Assembly (NCBI GenBank): GCA_003135995.1
Contig: PNBM01000059.1
Location: 1 to 6,201, forward strand
DNA length: 6,201 bases
Source of the DNA: Ignavibacteriota bacterium
GTDB lineage: Bacteria > Bacteroidota > Ignavibacteria > Tepidaquicellales > Tepidaquicellaceae
Direction: 5' to 3'
The notes below the pieces were generated by a model. That model saw only the letters and a program-made list of their open reading frames with translations. It had not been told where the DNA came from and did no database searches. How positions within the stretch are numbered: the stretch's first letter is position 1; every line of letters begins with the position of its first letter. Both the position numbers and the translations under genes were made by a program. Positions 1 through 6,201 of the stretch are shown here, in pieces.

Positions 1-378
1 GATAATACAGGTTGGGCTGTTGGAGGTACTGGAAATATCGTTTTTACCACTAATGGTGGAACTACCTTTGTAAAGAAAAACGAAAAAAATATACCAAATA
101 AATTTTTATTATATCAAAATTATCCGAATCCATTTAATCCTAACACAATAATTAGATATTCTTTATTAAATGATAGCAAAGTACGACTGAAAGTATATAA
201 TATACTTGGAAAAGAAATAGAAACACTTGTTAACGGAAAACAAAATGCCGGAAATTATGAAATCAAATTTCCGGATAACCCGAATATTTATAATCAACTA
301 TCAAACGGAATATATTTTTATTCTCTCTTTGTTAACGATAAATTAATCGATACTAAGAAGATGATGATAATAAGATAA
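1..378 (+). CDS. C-terminal part of a secreted Ycf48-like propeller protein with T9SS type A sorting domain (5' end outside window)
   Basis: The reading frame is open from base 1 to the TAA at 376-378, giving 125 residues; the start lies upstream. Residues 4-23 (GWAVGGTGNIVFTTNGGTTF) are one Ycf48/Asp-box-like blade: a GWAVG strand, then a T-x-N-G-G-T-T-aromatic turn. After a short linker, about residues 36-125 form a T9SS type A sorting domain: LLYQNYPNPFNPNT, then LKVYNILGKEIETLV, then NGIYFYSLFVND, ending in MMIIR. In this domain family the last strand carries a K/R near the terminus and directs export across the outer membrane after Sec translocation. It resembles the two genes downstream, and a 23-nt block around the QNYPNPFN codons is identical to the block in the gene ending at 3158. 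It is therefore probably a third member of the same array. Ligand or enzymatic role is not visible. Family assignment is firm for the sorting domain and weaker for the single propeller blade. Confidence 0.9.
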   Translation, partial: DNTGWAVGGTGNIVFTTNGGTTFVKKNEKNIPNKFLLYQNYPNPFNPNTIIRYSLLNDSKVRLKVYNILGKEIETLVNGKQNAGNYEIKFPDNPNIYNQLSNGIYFYSLFVNDKLIDTKKMMIIR

Positions 379-510
379 AAAACTTTATTTAATCAAAAAT
401 AAAAAATTAATTTAAATTAATTTTTTACACTAATAATTTATAAACAAATATTCTTCTTCAAAACACATTTTTAAATTTTTATTTAATGATTTTATGTCTA
501 TTTTTTTGTG
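379..510. promoter_or_regulatory. AT-rich spacer between the first two propeller genes, probable promoter and 3' end region
   Basis: This 132-nt stretch has almost no G or C and contains no ORF of note. Its left half holds the perfect palindrome at 400-427, which could end transcription of the upstream gene. Its right half should carry the promoter of the gene starting at 511, unless that gene is read through from upstream. I could not find a clean Bacteroidota-type TAnnTTTG -7 element or a sigma70 -35/-10 pair, and no Shine-Dalgarno sequence precedes the start. The promoter role is inferred from position only. Confidence 0.35.
400..427. repeat. 28-nt perfect AT-only palindrome, possible bidirectional terminator
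   Basis: The bases form an uninterrupted inverted repeat centred between 413 and 414, with arms T-A6-TTAATTT and AAATTAA-T6-A. It starts 21 nt after the stop codon of the upstream gene. The transcript could fold into an A-U-only hairpin with its own U run, giving terminator-like geometry on either strand. A-U-only stems are weak, so it may instead be a protein-binding or DNA-bending site, or chance in very AT-rich DNA. The palindrome is seen directly; the function is inference. Confidence 0.4.
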
Positions 511-1848
511 ATGGGAAATGCGAAAAAATATATTGTTATAATTTTTTTATTGCTGTTCACCGTGAGCAATTTGCCGGCGATAGACAGATGGACTAAATTG
601 ATATCTCCTACAACTCATCATCTTTATAAATCTTCTTTCACCGATACATTAAACGGTTGGGTATGCGGTGACGGCGGAGTGATTTTGCATACATCTAACG
701 GAGGATTAAACTGGGAAACTCAGGACAGTCAGTCGGATTATCAAATCGTGTTCATTACTTTTCTGAATAAAAACACCGGTTGGGCGGTTGGAAATAAATA
801 TGTTTATCTGTCGCCTGTAATATATTCTACGACAAACGGAGGACAAAACTGGAATCTGAATTTTTATCCCGATACAACACTGATGTTTAACACTATTTAT
901 TTCCGCGATTTATTAAACGGGTTTATAGGCGGATACGGAGGTTTGATTTTAAAAACTACAAACGGCGGAATTAACTGGAGTAAAACCGTTTCGGATTCGT
1001 CTTTATTTTCTCTTTTATCAATAAAAGGTTTTAAATTTATAAATGCAGTAACCGGATATGCATACGGAGGGCGGCTCGATTTATCAGGTGTAATCTGGAC
1101 AACAACGAATAGCGGTAATTTCTGGCAAAGTGCCTCTGTTTCCCCTGAGCCTTTAAATGAAATGATAATTTTCGATTCTTTAAATTCTGTTGCTGTCGGC
1201 GGGGATTATGAATTTGGCGCAAGCATAATAAGAACTATAAACGGCGGGGCTAACTGGAAATATGAACCTATTCCTTTTTTTGGAATTGGAAATACAATCT
1301 GCAAAAGAATAGCTTCAGAATGGTGGATTGGACTGGGATATGCACTCACGCTTGCCTATACTTTAAACTCCGGCGTTAGCTGGGATTATATTCAGCTACC
1401 CGACAGTTCGGGAATTTATAATATTAATTTCCCGGACTCCACACACGGCTGGGCGTTCGGTATTTTCGGCACTATTTTAAAATACAACGGTTTTGTATCG
1501 GGCGTATTTAATGAAAATAATACCGTATATAATTTTAAATTATTTCAAAATTATCCTAATCCGTTTAACTCTTCGACAGTAATCAAATTTGAAATTCCAA
1601 ATTCGGAAAATGGAATCCCGATGAATCGGGATGCAAAGAACGCAAATGGGAAAATGGAAAATGGTGCTGTTGTATTAAAAATTTACGACGTTCTCGGAAA
1701 AGAAGTTGAGACATTGGTAAACGAAAAAAAATCTCCGGGTACATACGAATTTATCTTTGATGGAAGCAATTTAGCTTCAGGATTATATTTCTATAAATTG
1801 CATGCTGGAAATTTTGTTGAGACGAGGAAAATGCTACTAATTAAATAA
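511..1848 (+). CDS. Secreted Ycf48-like beta-propeller protein with T9SS type A sorting domain (tandem paralog 1)
   Basis: This 445-residue protein is predicted to be exported. Residues 1-23 form a signal peptide: KK, a hydrophobic core YIVIIFLLLF, and likely cleavage after LPA. About residues 27-326 carry six Asp-box/Ycf48-like turns: TSNGGLNW 61-68, TTNGGQNW 107-114, TTNGGINW 149-156, TTNSGNFW 198-205, TINGGANW 242-249 and TLNSGVSW 284-291. Strands of the GWAVG and NGFIGGYGG type alternate with them, consistent with a beta-propeller. About residues 343-445 are a T9SS sorting domain (FQNYPNPFN, LKIYDVLGKEVETLV, SGLYFYKL, ending in LLIK). Ycf48/HCF136 names a fold family; no photosystem role is implied. 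ATG 511 was chosen; a GTG directly before it at 508 could also serve. No Shine-Dalgarno sequence is seen. The sorting domain has 19 extra residues (see 1605-1664) compared with the other three copies here. The next gene is a close paralog 17 nt downstream, probably co-transcribed. Ligand unknown. Confidence 0.92.
   Translation: MGNAKKYIVIIFLLLFTVSNLPAIDRWTKLISPTTHHLYKSSFTDTLNGWVCGDGGVILHTSNGGLNWETQDSQSDYQIVFITFLNKNTGWAVGNKYVYLSPVIYSTTNGGQNWNLNFYPDTTLMFNTIYFRDLLNGFIGGYGGLILKTTNGGINWSKTVSDSSLFSLLSIKGFKFINAVTGYAYGGRLDLSGVIWTTTNSGNFWQSASVSPEPLNEMIIFDSLNSVAVGGDYEFGASIIRTINGGANWKYEPIPFFGIGNTICKRIASEWWIGLGYALTLAYTLNSGVSWDYIQLPDSSGIYNINFPDSTHGWAFGIFGTILKYNGFVSGVFNENNTVYNFKLFQNYPNPFNSSTVIKFEIPNSENGIPMNRDAKNANGKMENGAVVLKIYDVLGKEVETLVNEKKSPGTYEFIFDGSNLASGLYFYKLHAGNFVETRKMLLIK
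1605..1664 (+). repeat. Hairpin plus GGAAAATGG direct repeats inside the sorting-domain coding region
   Basis: GGAAAATGG occurs at 1605-1613, 1649-1657 and 1656-1664; the last two overlap as a heptamer duplication. Between the outer copies lies a perfect inverted repeat: ATCCCGAT at 1615-1622, a GA loop, and ATCGGGAT at 1625-1632. The block corresponds to much of residues 364-388, where the other three sorting domains in the window have only 6 residues between the IKF strand and the LKVYDVLG strand, against 25 here. It is translated in frame with no stop (including GIPMNRDAK). It looks like a small repeat sequence tolerated in a surface loop. The repeats are seen directly; an insertion origin is inference. 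Confidence 0.7.
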
Positions 1849-1865
1849 GAATTTGAATTATCATA

Positions 1866-3158
1866 ATGAAATTCATTAAATTATTCTTACTCCTTTTTAT
1901 CGGTGTTATATTCATTCATAGTTCGTTTGCCGCCGACATATGGACGAAAATTCCTTCACCAACAAATCAAAAATTAATGAGGTCATATTTTCTGGATTCA
2001 TTAAATGGCTGGGTAGTTGGTGACAGCGGACTGATTATTCATACATCAAATGGCGGACTTAACTTTGATAAACAGACTTCCAATACTTATGATAATTTAT
2101 CGGACATTTTCTTTCTTAATAAAAGAATCGGTTGGGCTGTCGGAAATAAATATTTTGGATTTTACCCCGTGTTTTATTTAACAACGGACGGCGGCTTAAA
2201 CTGGAATCATACTTATTATCCCGATACTATGGCAAGATTCAGTTGTTTAAATTTTCTCGATTCATTGAATGGATTCATCGGCGGTTATGCTAATGGTCAG
2301 GCTTATTGTTTTATTTTAAAAACAACCGATGGCGGTAATAATTGGACGAAAGCACAGTCGGATACTACAATTTTCGCTATGATGAATATACTAAACATAC
2401 GGTTCTATAATCCTCAACTCGGTATTGCCTGCGGCGGCACTATGGACCGTTCAGGAGTCTTCTGGGAAACAACAGACGGAGGGAATTTCTGGCAAAGCAG
2501 TTCAGTGGCGCCGGAGCCGCTGTACCAGACGATTATATTGGATTCTTTGAATTTTATTTGTGCGGGGGGAGGAATAGATAATGGAGCGTTCGTTATCTCA
2601 ACCTCAAATTCAGGGACAAACTGGAACTACGATACACTTCCGTTATTTGGTGTTGCAATGTCAATTTTTAAAAGAACACCTTCGGAATGGTGGGTAGGTA
2701 TGGGCTTTGCAAATGTATTGTTTTTTACTACTAATTCAGGGAAGAAGTGGGATTATATTCGGTTTCCCGATAGTGTCGGAATTAACGATGTGAATTTCCC
2801 TGATTCCACACACGGCTGGGCGTTCGGAAATTTCGGAACGATATTAAAATACACTAAATTTACTTCCGGAATTAAAAATGAAAATAGTTTTGTCGGGAAT
2901 TATGAGTTGTATCAGAATTATCCGAATCCATTTAATCCATCAACGATTATAAGATTCAAGATTAAAGATTCAAGATTTGTTAGCTTGAAAGTTTATGACG
3001 TTTTAGGAAGAGAAGTCGCATCGCTTGTAAACGAATTTAAAAAAGCCGGAAAATATGAGATTCGATTTACAAATAATCAACTGCCAAGCGGATTATACTT
3101 AGTAAAAATGGTCGCGGATAATTTCACCGCAACCCGAAAAATTATATTGTTAAAATAA
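1866..3158 (+). CDS. Secreted Ycf48-like beta-propeller protein with T9SS type A sorting domain (tandem paralog 2)
   Basis: This 430-residue protein aligns end to end with the preceding gene product and shares long motifs such as FPDSTHGWAFG, GNKY, LNGFIGGY and NFWQSSSV/NFWQSASV. Residues 1-22 form a signal peptide (MKFIKLFLLLFIGVIF, cleavage probably after SSFA). Six Asp-box-like turns lie at 60-67 (TSNGGLNF), 106-113 (TTDGGLNW), 153-160 (TTDGGNNW), 202-209 (TTDGGNFW), 246-253 (TSNSGTNW) and 288-295 (TTNSGKKW). Here several keep the Asp that the paralog replaces with Asn. The sorting domain covers about 346-430 (YELYQNYPNPFNPST, LKVYDVLGREVASLV, SGLYLVKM, ending in IILLK). The 17-nt gap to the upstream gene suggests one transcript, and the start has no visible Shine-Dalgarno sequence. 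It likely acts outside the cell or on its surface as a binding or structural propeller; no catalytic site is recognisable. A heptanucleotide array at 2951-2978 encodes residues 362-371. The TAA directly abuts the stop of the opposing gene. Confidence 0.92.
   Translation: MKFIKLFLLLFIGVIFIHSSFAADIWTKIPSPTNQKLMRSYFLDSLNGWVVGDSGLIIHTSNGGLNFDKQTSNTYDNLSDIFFLNKRIGWAVGNKYFGFYPVFYLTTDGGLNWNHTYYPDTMARFSCLNFLDSLNGFIGGYANGQAYCFILKTTDGGNNWTKAQSDTTIFAMMNILNIRFYNPQLGIACGGTMDRSGVFWETTDGGNFWQSSSVAPEPLYQTIILDSLNFICAGGGIDNGAFVISTSNSGTNWNYDTLPLFGVAMSIFKRTPSEWWVGMGFANVLFFTTNSGKKWDYIRFPDSVGINDVNFPDSTHGWAFGNFGTILKYTKFTSGIKNENSFVGNYELYQNYPNPFNPSTIIRFKIKDSRFVSLKVYDVLGREVASLVNEFKKAGKYEIRFTNNQLPSGLYLVKMVADNFTATRKIILLK
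2951..2978 (+). repeat. Four tandem AAGATTN heptamers in the sorting-domain coding region
   Basis: The units are AAGATTC, AAGATTA, AAGATTC and AAGATTT, which also make a 13-nt exact repeat with a 14-nt period (2951-2963 and 2965-2977). They encode residues 362-371 (IRFKIKDSRF), the strand and loop just after QNYPNPFNPST. Because seven is not a multiple of three, successive units are read in different frames. Gain or loss of one unit would change the frame and remove the remaining sorting domain. The array is seen directly; any slippage is inference. Confidence 0.8.
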
Positions 3159-3164
3159 TTATTT
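3153..3164. repeat. 12-nt perfect palindrome at the junction of two convergent stop codons
   Basis: AAATAATTATTT is self-complementary and centred exactly between the plus-strand TAA (3156-3158) and the minus-strand TAA (3159-3161). Each half is the Lys-stop end (AAA TAA) of one gene, so the symmetry arises because both proteins end in Lys followed by TAA with no spacer. The arms are too short and A/T-only for a credible intrinsic terminator. Confidence 0.6.
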
Positions 3165-5693
3165 AATCAAAATCATTTTCATCGTTCTCGAATATTTTTC
3201 TGTTTTCATTCTGTAGAAATATATTCCGGAAGAAAATTTCGATGCATCAAATTTTATTTCGTGCGCACCCGCACTCATATTTTTTGATATTAATGTCATC
3301 ATTTCTCTTCCCGCTATATCGAAAATTTTAATATCTACAAAATCCCTGACAGGTAAACTGAATTTAATTGTTGTAGATGGATTAAACGGGTTCGGATAGT
3401 TTTGCATAAGTTCGTATCTATAAGCATTCGATGTTATATTATTAACCGCAATCGGGTCATCACCGGAAATTTCCCTCATAAAAATACCTCTTCCGTAAGT
3501 TGCTGCAACAACATAAAATTTTCCGTTTATAGAAATGCTGTCGATGTAATTCATTTCTGAAATAATATTGGCGGCAGGCATACCGTTATTCCAGACCATC
3601 CAGTTCACACCGCCGTTTGTTGTTCTAAAGCAGCCCATTTCAGTACCGAGATATAATTTATTATTATCGGTTGGATGCGCAATGAGGTCAGCCATAGGAA
3701 CGTTTGGTAAATTTCCAGTAATATCCACCCAGTTTATTCCCCGGTTATTTGTTTTATATACTTTTTGAGTAGATGTAAGACCATCCATTAATGCATAAGC
3801 GATGTTATTATTAGTCGGAAGTGGTGCAACAGTTCTCACAGTAACATTGGATATAAATCCCGATGAACGTTCATACCATACTCCGTTATCATAAACTCTG
3901 AGTTTTGATGAAGGGTTGGTTGAAGGTAAACACGCATATAAAACTGCTCCGCCGGGAGTATAAAAGGAAGCAGTTAAATTACTGATTGTTGATGTCGGAA
4001 ATGCCGTGGAATTTGTTGCGGTCCATGATGTTCCATAATTAGTTGACATATATACGTGCGCATCAGAATTATGATATAAATACACCGGCGAAACTTTGTC
4101 ATTCCTGATTTTATGATACCATTGACCCGAAGCAGGAATTCCGTTATCTATAAAACTGAAGCTTGAACCGCTGTTAGTCGTTAACAATCTTCTGAAAGCC
4201 CAGTTTCCACCGAAAACACCATCGGTCACTACGAATTTACTCGCGTCATCAGGGTCAATAGCACATCCTCCTCCATCGCCTCCGAGCACGAACCACCAGG
4301 AATTACCTCCATCAGAAGTACCTGAAATTCCATTATCCTGTGAGCCTCCGAACATCGTTTGACCTTTTCCGCCCACATCAAAATTTACATACTGTGTGAT
4401 TGGAAAAGTATTATTCGTAGTAGTCCAGTTTTTACCGCCATTAGTTGAAGTTGATAAACCTCCATCGTGTGAAGCATAAGCAACTGTTCCGGTGCTGTTC
4501 CAGATAGCATGGTGCTGGTCTGCGTGAATATTTTCCGGGTCATATAAAGGGTCAACGCTATTCAAAAAATCATTCCACGTTGTTCCTCCGTTCGAGGTAT
4601 AGATTAATGATCCTCCGCCTGCAAGTACAATATTGGGATTAACCGGATTCACAGCTATGTGACAATTGTACCACCCCTGTCCCCAATGAAATTCAAAACT
4701 TGGAGTTACACTCGTCCAGTTAGTTCCGTTATTTGTAGTTTTATAAACACCTAATGTCTGGCTTGTGCTGTTTTTGGATATATTCAGATAAACGGTATTC
4801 GGAGTAGATGTACAAATGGAAACCGAACTTCTTCCGATATCTGATGTAGGTATTCCGCCGGTCGTTAATCTTGTCCAGTTGTTTCCGCCGTTTGTAGATT
4901 TATAAACACCGTCGTTTATAACAATAGTATAGACAAAATTGGAATTAACCGGATTAATTGCGAGATCAGAAGTTACACCAGTCAAATACATAGTCCAGTT
5001 TAATCCTCCGTTATCAGAACGAAAATATCCGGATTCGGTTGCAGCATGTATTTTATTAACATTCAGAGGGTCATAAGCAACTCTGAAAAAAGATACAGGA
5101 GTGGGAGTTAAAATAATATTTTTCCAGCTTGTGCCGCCGATAGTTGTTTGCCATAAGCCCGTTCCGCTTCTTTGCTGGTATTCACCCGTTCCTGCGAATA
5201 TTGTATTTGCATCTCCCGGTTTTGTGACAAAACATCCGATTGCCTGAGATGTGATACCTTCGGAAATTGGAGTATTCGGCGCAATCCATATTCCACCGCT
5301 TGCCGCAGCTATTCTTAACGAAGTCCCGTTGTATAATTCTATATCTAATATCCTTCCCGAATTATATGCTGTCGGACTCGACAAATGTTTCATTCCAAAT
5401 GGTCCCTTTGTTACCCACGAATTTACTGCCAGTGGTGAAAAATCATTTTCAGTCGGCATTTTGTGAATATCATTCCAGATTTTCTGCAACACGTCTTGTG
5501 GTAATACATTTCCGTATGGTGCGTGCCTTTCTTCAAAATACTTTCGTTCTACATCGGGGTTTGAGCGTGCGACCTCCGAAGAGTAAAACGGTCCCGGGTT
5601 TAACAAATTTCCGGGTGCTCTAAGATATGTAAATCCGTAGTACAATATAGAAATCAGTAGTATTATAATTAAAACAGAAAAATATTTTTTCAT
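3159..5693 (-). CDS. Secreted two-propeller BNR/VPS10-like protein with T9SS type A sorting domain
   Basis: This 844-residue protein has an N-terminal hydrophobic segment (about 6-20, after MKKYF), probably a Sec signal, although no clear Ala-x-Ala cleavage site follows. Residues 40-80 form a charged pre-domain (YFEERHAPYGNVLP). The propeller region opens with WVTKGPFG 93-100 and the typical SGRILDIE 112-119. Eleven Asp-box-like turns follow, near 183, 226, 266, 319, 366, 416, 459, 505, 550, 648 and 691, for example SDNGGLNW, STNGGNNW and TSDGGNSW. That number and the length fit two beta-propellers, as in the sortilin/VPS10 and GH74-like fold families. Family-typical internal motifs are HADQHH 390-395, HDGGLSTS 409-416, GGSQDNG 449-455 and GGDGGG 471-476. 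About 759-844 are the sorting domain (YELMQNYPNPFNPST, IKIFDIAGREMMTLI, SGIYFYRM, ending in MILIK). Enzymatic activity is not assured: no GH74 catalytic pair was identified. The start is ATG at 5691-5693, without a Shine-Dalgarno sequence. It is convergent with the tandem paralogs and divergent from the GroES-like gene. Confidence 0.92.
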   Translation of the reverse strand: MKKYFSVLIIILLISILYYGFTYLRAPGNLLNPGPFYSSEVARSNPDVERKYFEERHAPYGNVLPQDVLQKIWNDIHKMPTENDFSPLAVNSWVTKGPFGMKHLSSPTAYNSGRILDIELYNGTSLRIAAASGGIWIAPNTPISEGITSQAIGCFVTKPGDANTIFAGTGEYQQRSGTGLWQTTIGGTSWKNIILTPTPVSFFRVAYDPLNVNKIHAATESGYFRSDNGGLNWTMYLTGVTSDLAINPVNSNFVYTIVINDGVYKSTNGGNNWTRLTTGGIPTSDIGRSSVSICTSTPNTVYLNISKNSTSQTLGVYKTTNNGTNWTSVTPSFEFHWGQGWYNCHIAVNPVNPNIVLAGGGSLIYTSNGGTTWNDFLNSVDPLYDPENIHADQHHAIWNSTGTVAYASHDGGLSTSTNGGKNWTTTNNTFPITQYVNFDVGGKGQTMFGGSQDNGISGTSDGGNSWWFVLGGDGGGCAIDPDDASKFVVTDGVFGGNWAFRRLLTTNSGSSFSFIDNGIPASGQWYHKIRNDKVSPVYLYHNSDAHVYMSTNYGTSWTATNSTAFPTSTISNLTASFYTPGGAVLYACLPSTNPSSKLRVYDNGVWYERSSGFISNVTVRTVAPLPTNNNIAYALMDGLTSTQKVYKTNNRGINWVDITGNLPNVPMADLIAHPTDNNKLYLGTEMGCFRTTNGGVNWMVWNNGMPAANIISEMNYIDSISINGKFYVVAATYGRGIFMREISGDDPIAVNNITSNAYRYELMQNYPNPFNPSTTIKFSLPVRDFVDIKIFDIAGREMMTLISKNMSAGAHEIKFDASKFSSGIYFYRMKTEKYSRTMKMILIK

Positions 5694-5870
5694 AGTAGTT
5701 AAATTTATTTGATATAAAAAAATTTAATTCCGCAACGGTCAGATATTATTCGTAATATATTAAAATTTTATTTAAAAATGTTTCCAATTTTTAATATATT
5801 GAATAACAGTTAACCGTGAGTTAAAAAATTTTACGTTTCAAATATTTATATTTTGAATTAACTTTATTTC
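5694..5870. promoter_or_regulatory. Divergent intergenic region, probable promoters for the two flanking genes
   Basis: This 177-nt AT-rich spacer separates the divergent starts of the propeller gene (minus strand) and the GroES-like gene (plus strand), so it should carry a promoter for each. I see no confident -35/-10 or TAnnTTTG element. Minor structure includes the palindrome TAAAATTTTA at 5761-5770 and a TAATATATT direct repeat at 5753-5761 and 5792-5800. No CIRCE-like heat-shock operator (TTAGCACTC with inverted partner) is visible upstream of the GroES-like gene. The promoter role is inferred from gene orientation. Confidence 0.45.
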
Positions 5871-6201
5871 ATGGAAAAAAACTTAAAAAATCTCATAGTA
5901 GTCGGTGACCGTGTTTTAATTAAACCAAAATCTTTTACCGACAGAACTAAAACGGGATTGTATTTGCCGATTGGAATACAGGAAAAAGAAGTTGTTCAGA
6001 GCGGTTACGTTATGAAAGTTGGACCCGGTTATCCGATTTCACAAACATCCGACGACGTAAACGAAGCTTGGAAAGGAGTTGAAGAAAAAGTGAAATACAT
6101 TCCTTTGCAGGTTAAAGAAGGCGATCTTGCAATATTTCTGCAAAAGGGCGCGGTCGAAGTTGTTTATGAAGACGAGAAATATTTTATCGTTCCGCAAAAC
6201 C
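5871..6201 (+). CDS. GroES-like co-chaperonin (3' end outside window)
   Basis: The frame is open from ATG 5871 to the window edge, giving 110 residues. The fold signature of Cpn10 is readable in order: VVGDRVLIKPK 10-20 (first strand), TKTGLYLP 26-33 where GroES has its GroEL-binding mobile loop, GYVMKVGPG 45-53, VKEGDLAIFLQKGAVEV 81-97 and DEKYFIVPQN 101-110. GroES caps the GroEL chamber in the cytoplasm during protein folding. Unlike E. coli GroES, the stretch between VG (50-51) and EGD (83-85) is about twice as long (32 against 16 residues), and the mobile loop has LYLP rather than the usual GIVL. It therefore looks like a divergent, possibly secondary, GroES-family protein; whether it pairs with GroEL is unknown. 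No groEL is visible because the window ends. No Shine-Dalgarno sequence precedes the start. It is unlikely to be functionally tied to the neighbouring secreted proteins. Confidence 0.85.
   Translation, partial: MEKNLKNLIVVGDRVLIKPKSFTDRTKTGLYLPIGIQEKEVVQSGYVMKVGPGYPISQTSDDVNEAWKGVEEKVKYIPLQVKEGDLAIFLQKGAVEVVYEDEKYFIVPQN

Noticed and set aside
511..1848. Photosystem II assembly factor (Ycf48/HCF136) as a functional name
   Set aside because: Only the repeat fold is shared; the signal peptide, T9SS sorting domain and lack of photosynthesis neighbours make that role unsupported.
3857..3867. ATCCCGATGAA, an 11-nt match to the hairpin element of the first tandem paralog
   Set aside because: The second arm is absent, and the bases are ordinary codons (SSGF region) of the propeller protein; this is likely a chance match.
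5267..5623. A 118-codon open frame on the plus strand, opposite the start of the two-propeller gene
   Set aside because: It lies wholly antisense to a gene with clear signal, propeller and sorting domains, has no recognisable motif of its own, and its translation shows no signal or domain pattern.
3159..5693. Sialidase or xyloglucanase (GH74) as the specific enzyme name
   Set aside because: Asp-box repeats are structural and shared by many non-enzymes; no catalytic residue set could be identified from the sequence alone.
5830..5870. Promoter-like AT elements (TATATTTTG) just upstream of the GroES-like gene
   Set aside because: The spacing does not match TAnnTTTG or a sigma70 pair, and such strings are expected by chance in DNA this AT-rich.

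Overview
The window is AT-rich and coding-dense. Four of its five genes encode secreted beta-propeller proteins ending in a type IX secretion (T9SS) type A sorting domain, with the signature QNYPNPFN and a C-terminal K/R residue. That wording of the signature, LKVYDVLG(K/R)EV in the next strand, low GC and absent Shine-Dalgarno sequences suggest the Ignavibacteria or a relative in the Bacteroidota/Chlorobi/Ignavibacteriota group. This is inference from protein style; there is no rRNA or phylogenetic marker beyond a GroES-like gene.

Layout, left to right. Positions 1-378 hold the 3' end of a Ycf48-like propeller gene with a sorting domain. A 132-nt AT-only-looking spacer with a 28-nt perfect palindrome follows. 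Two tandem paralogs of about 430-445 residues (511-1848 and 1866-3158, 17 nt apart) each have a signal peptide, six Asp-box/Ycf48-like repeats and a sorting domain. Pointing toward them is an 844-residue two-propeller BNR/VPS10-like protein (complement 3159-5693). Its stop codon directly abuts the stop codon of the second paralog. A 177-nt divergent spacer then leads to the 5' part of a GroES-like co-chaperonin gene (5871 to the window end).

The propeller proteins would be exported by Sec, carried across the outer membrane by T9SS, and released or anchored at the surface. Their substrates cannot be read from the sequence; beta-propellers with Asp-boxes serve binding and sometimes hydrolytic roles. 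The GroES-like gene is an unrelated housekeeping neighbour on its own promoter.

I see no mobile element with a transposase, CRISPR array, RNA gene or defence system. The most unusual features are small repeats inside the sorting domains of the two tandem paralogs, both at the same position. One is a 57-nt in-frame excess carrying a perfect hairpin; the other is a four-unit heptanucleotide array whose period is not a multiple of three. Also notable are the zero-gap convergent stop codons and an enlarged mid-loop in the GroES-like protein.
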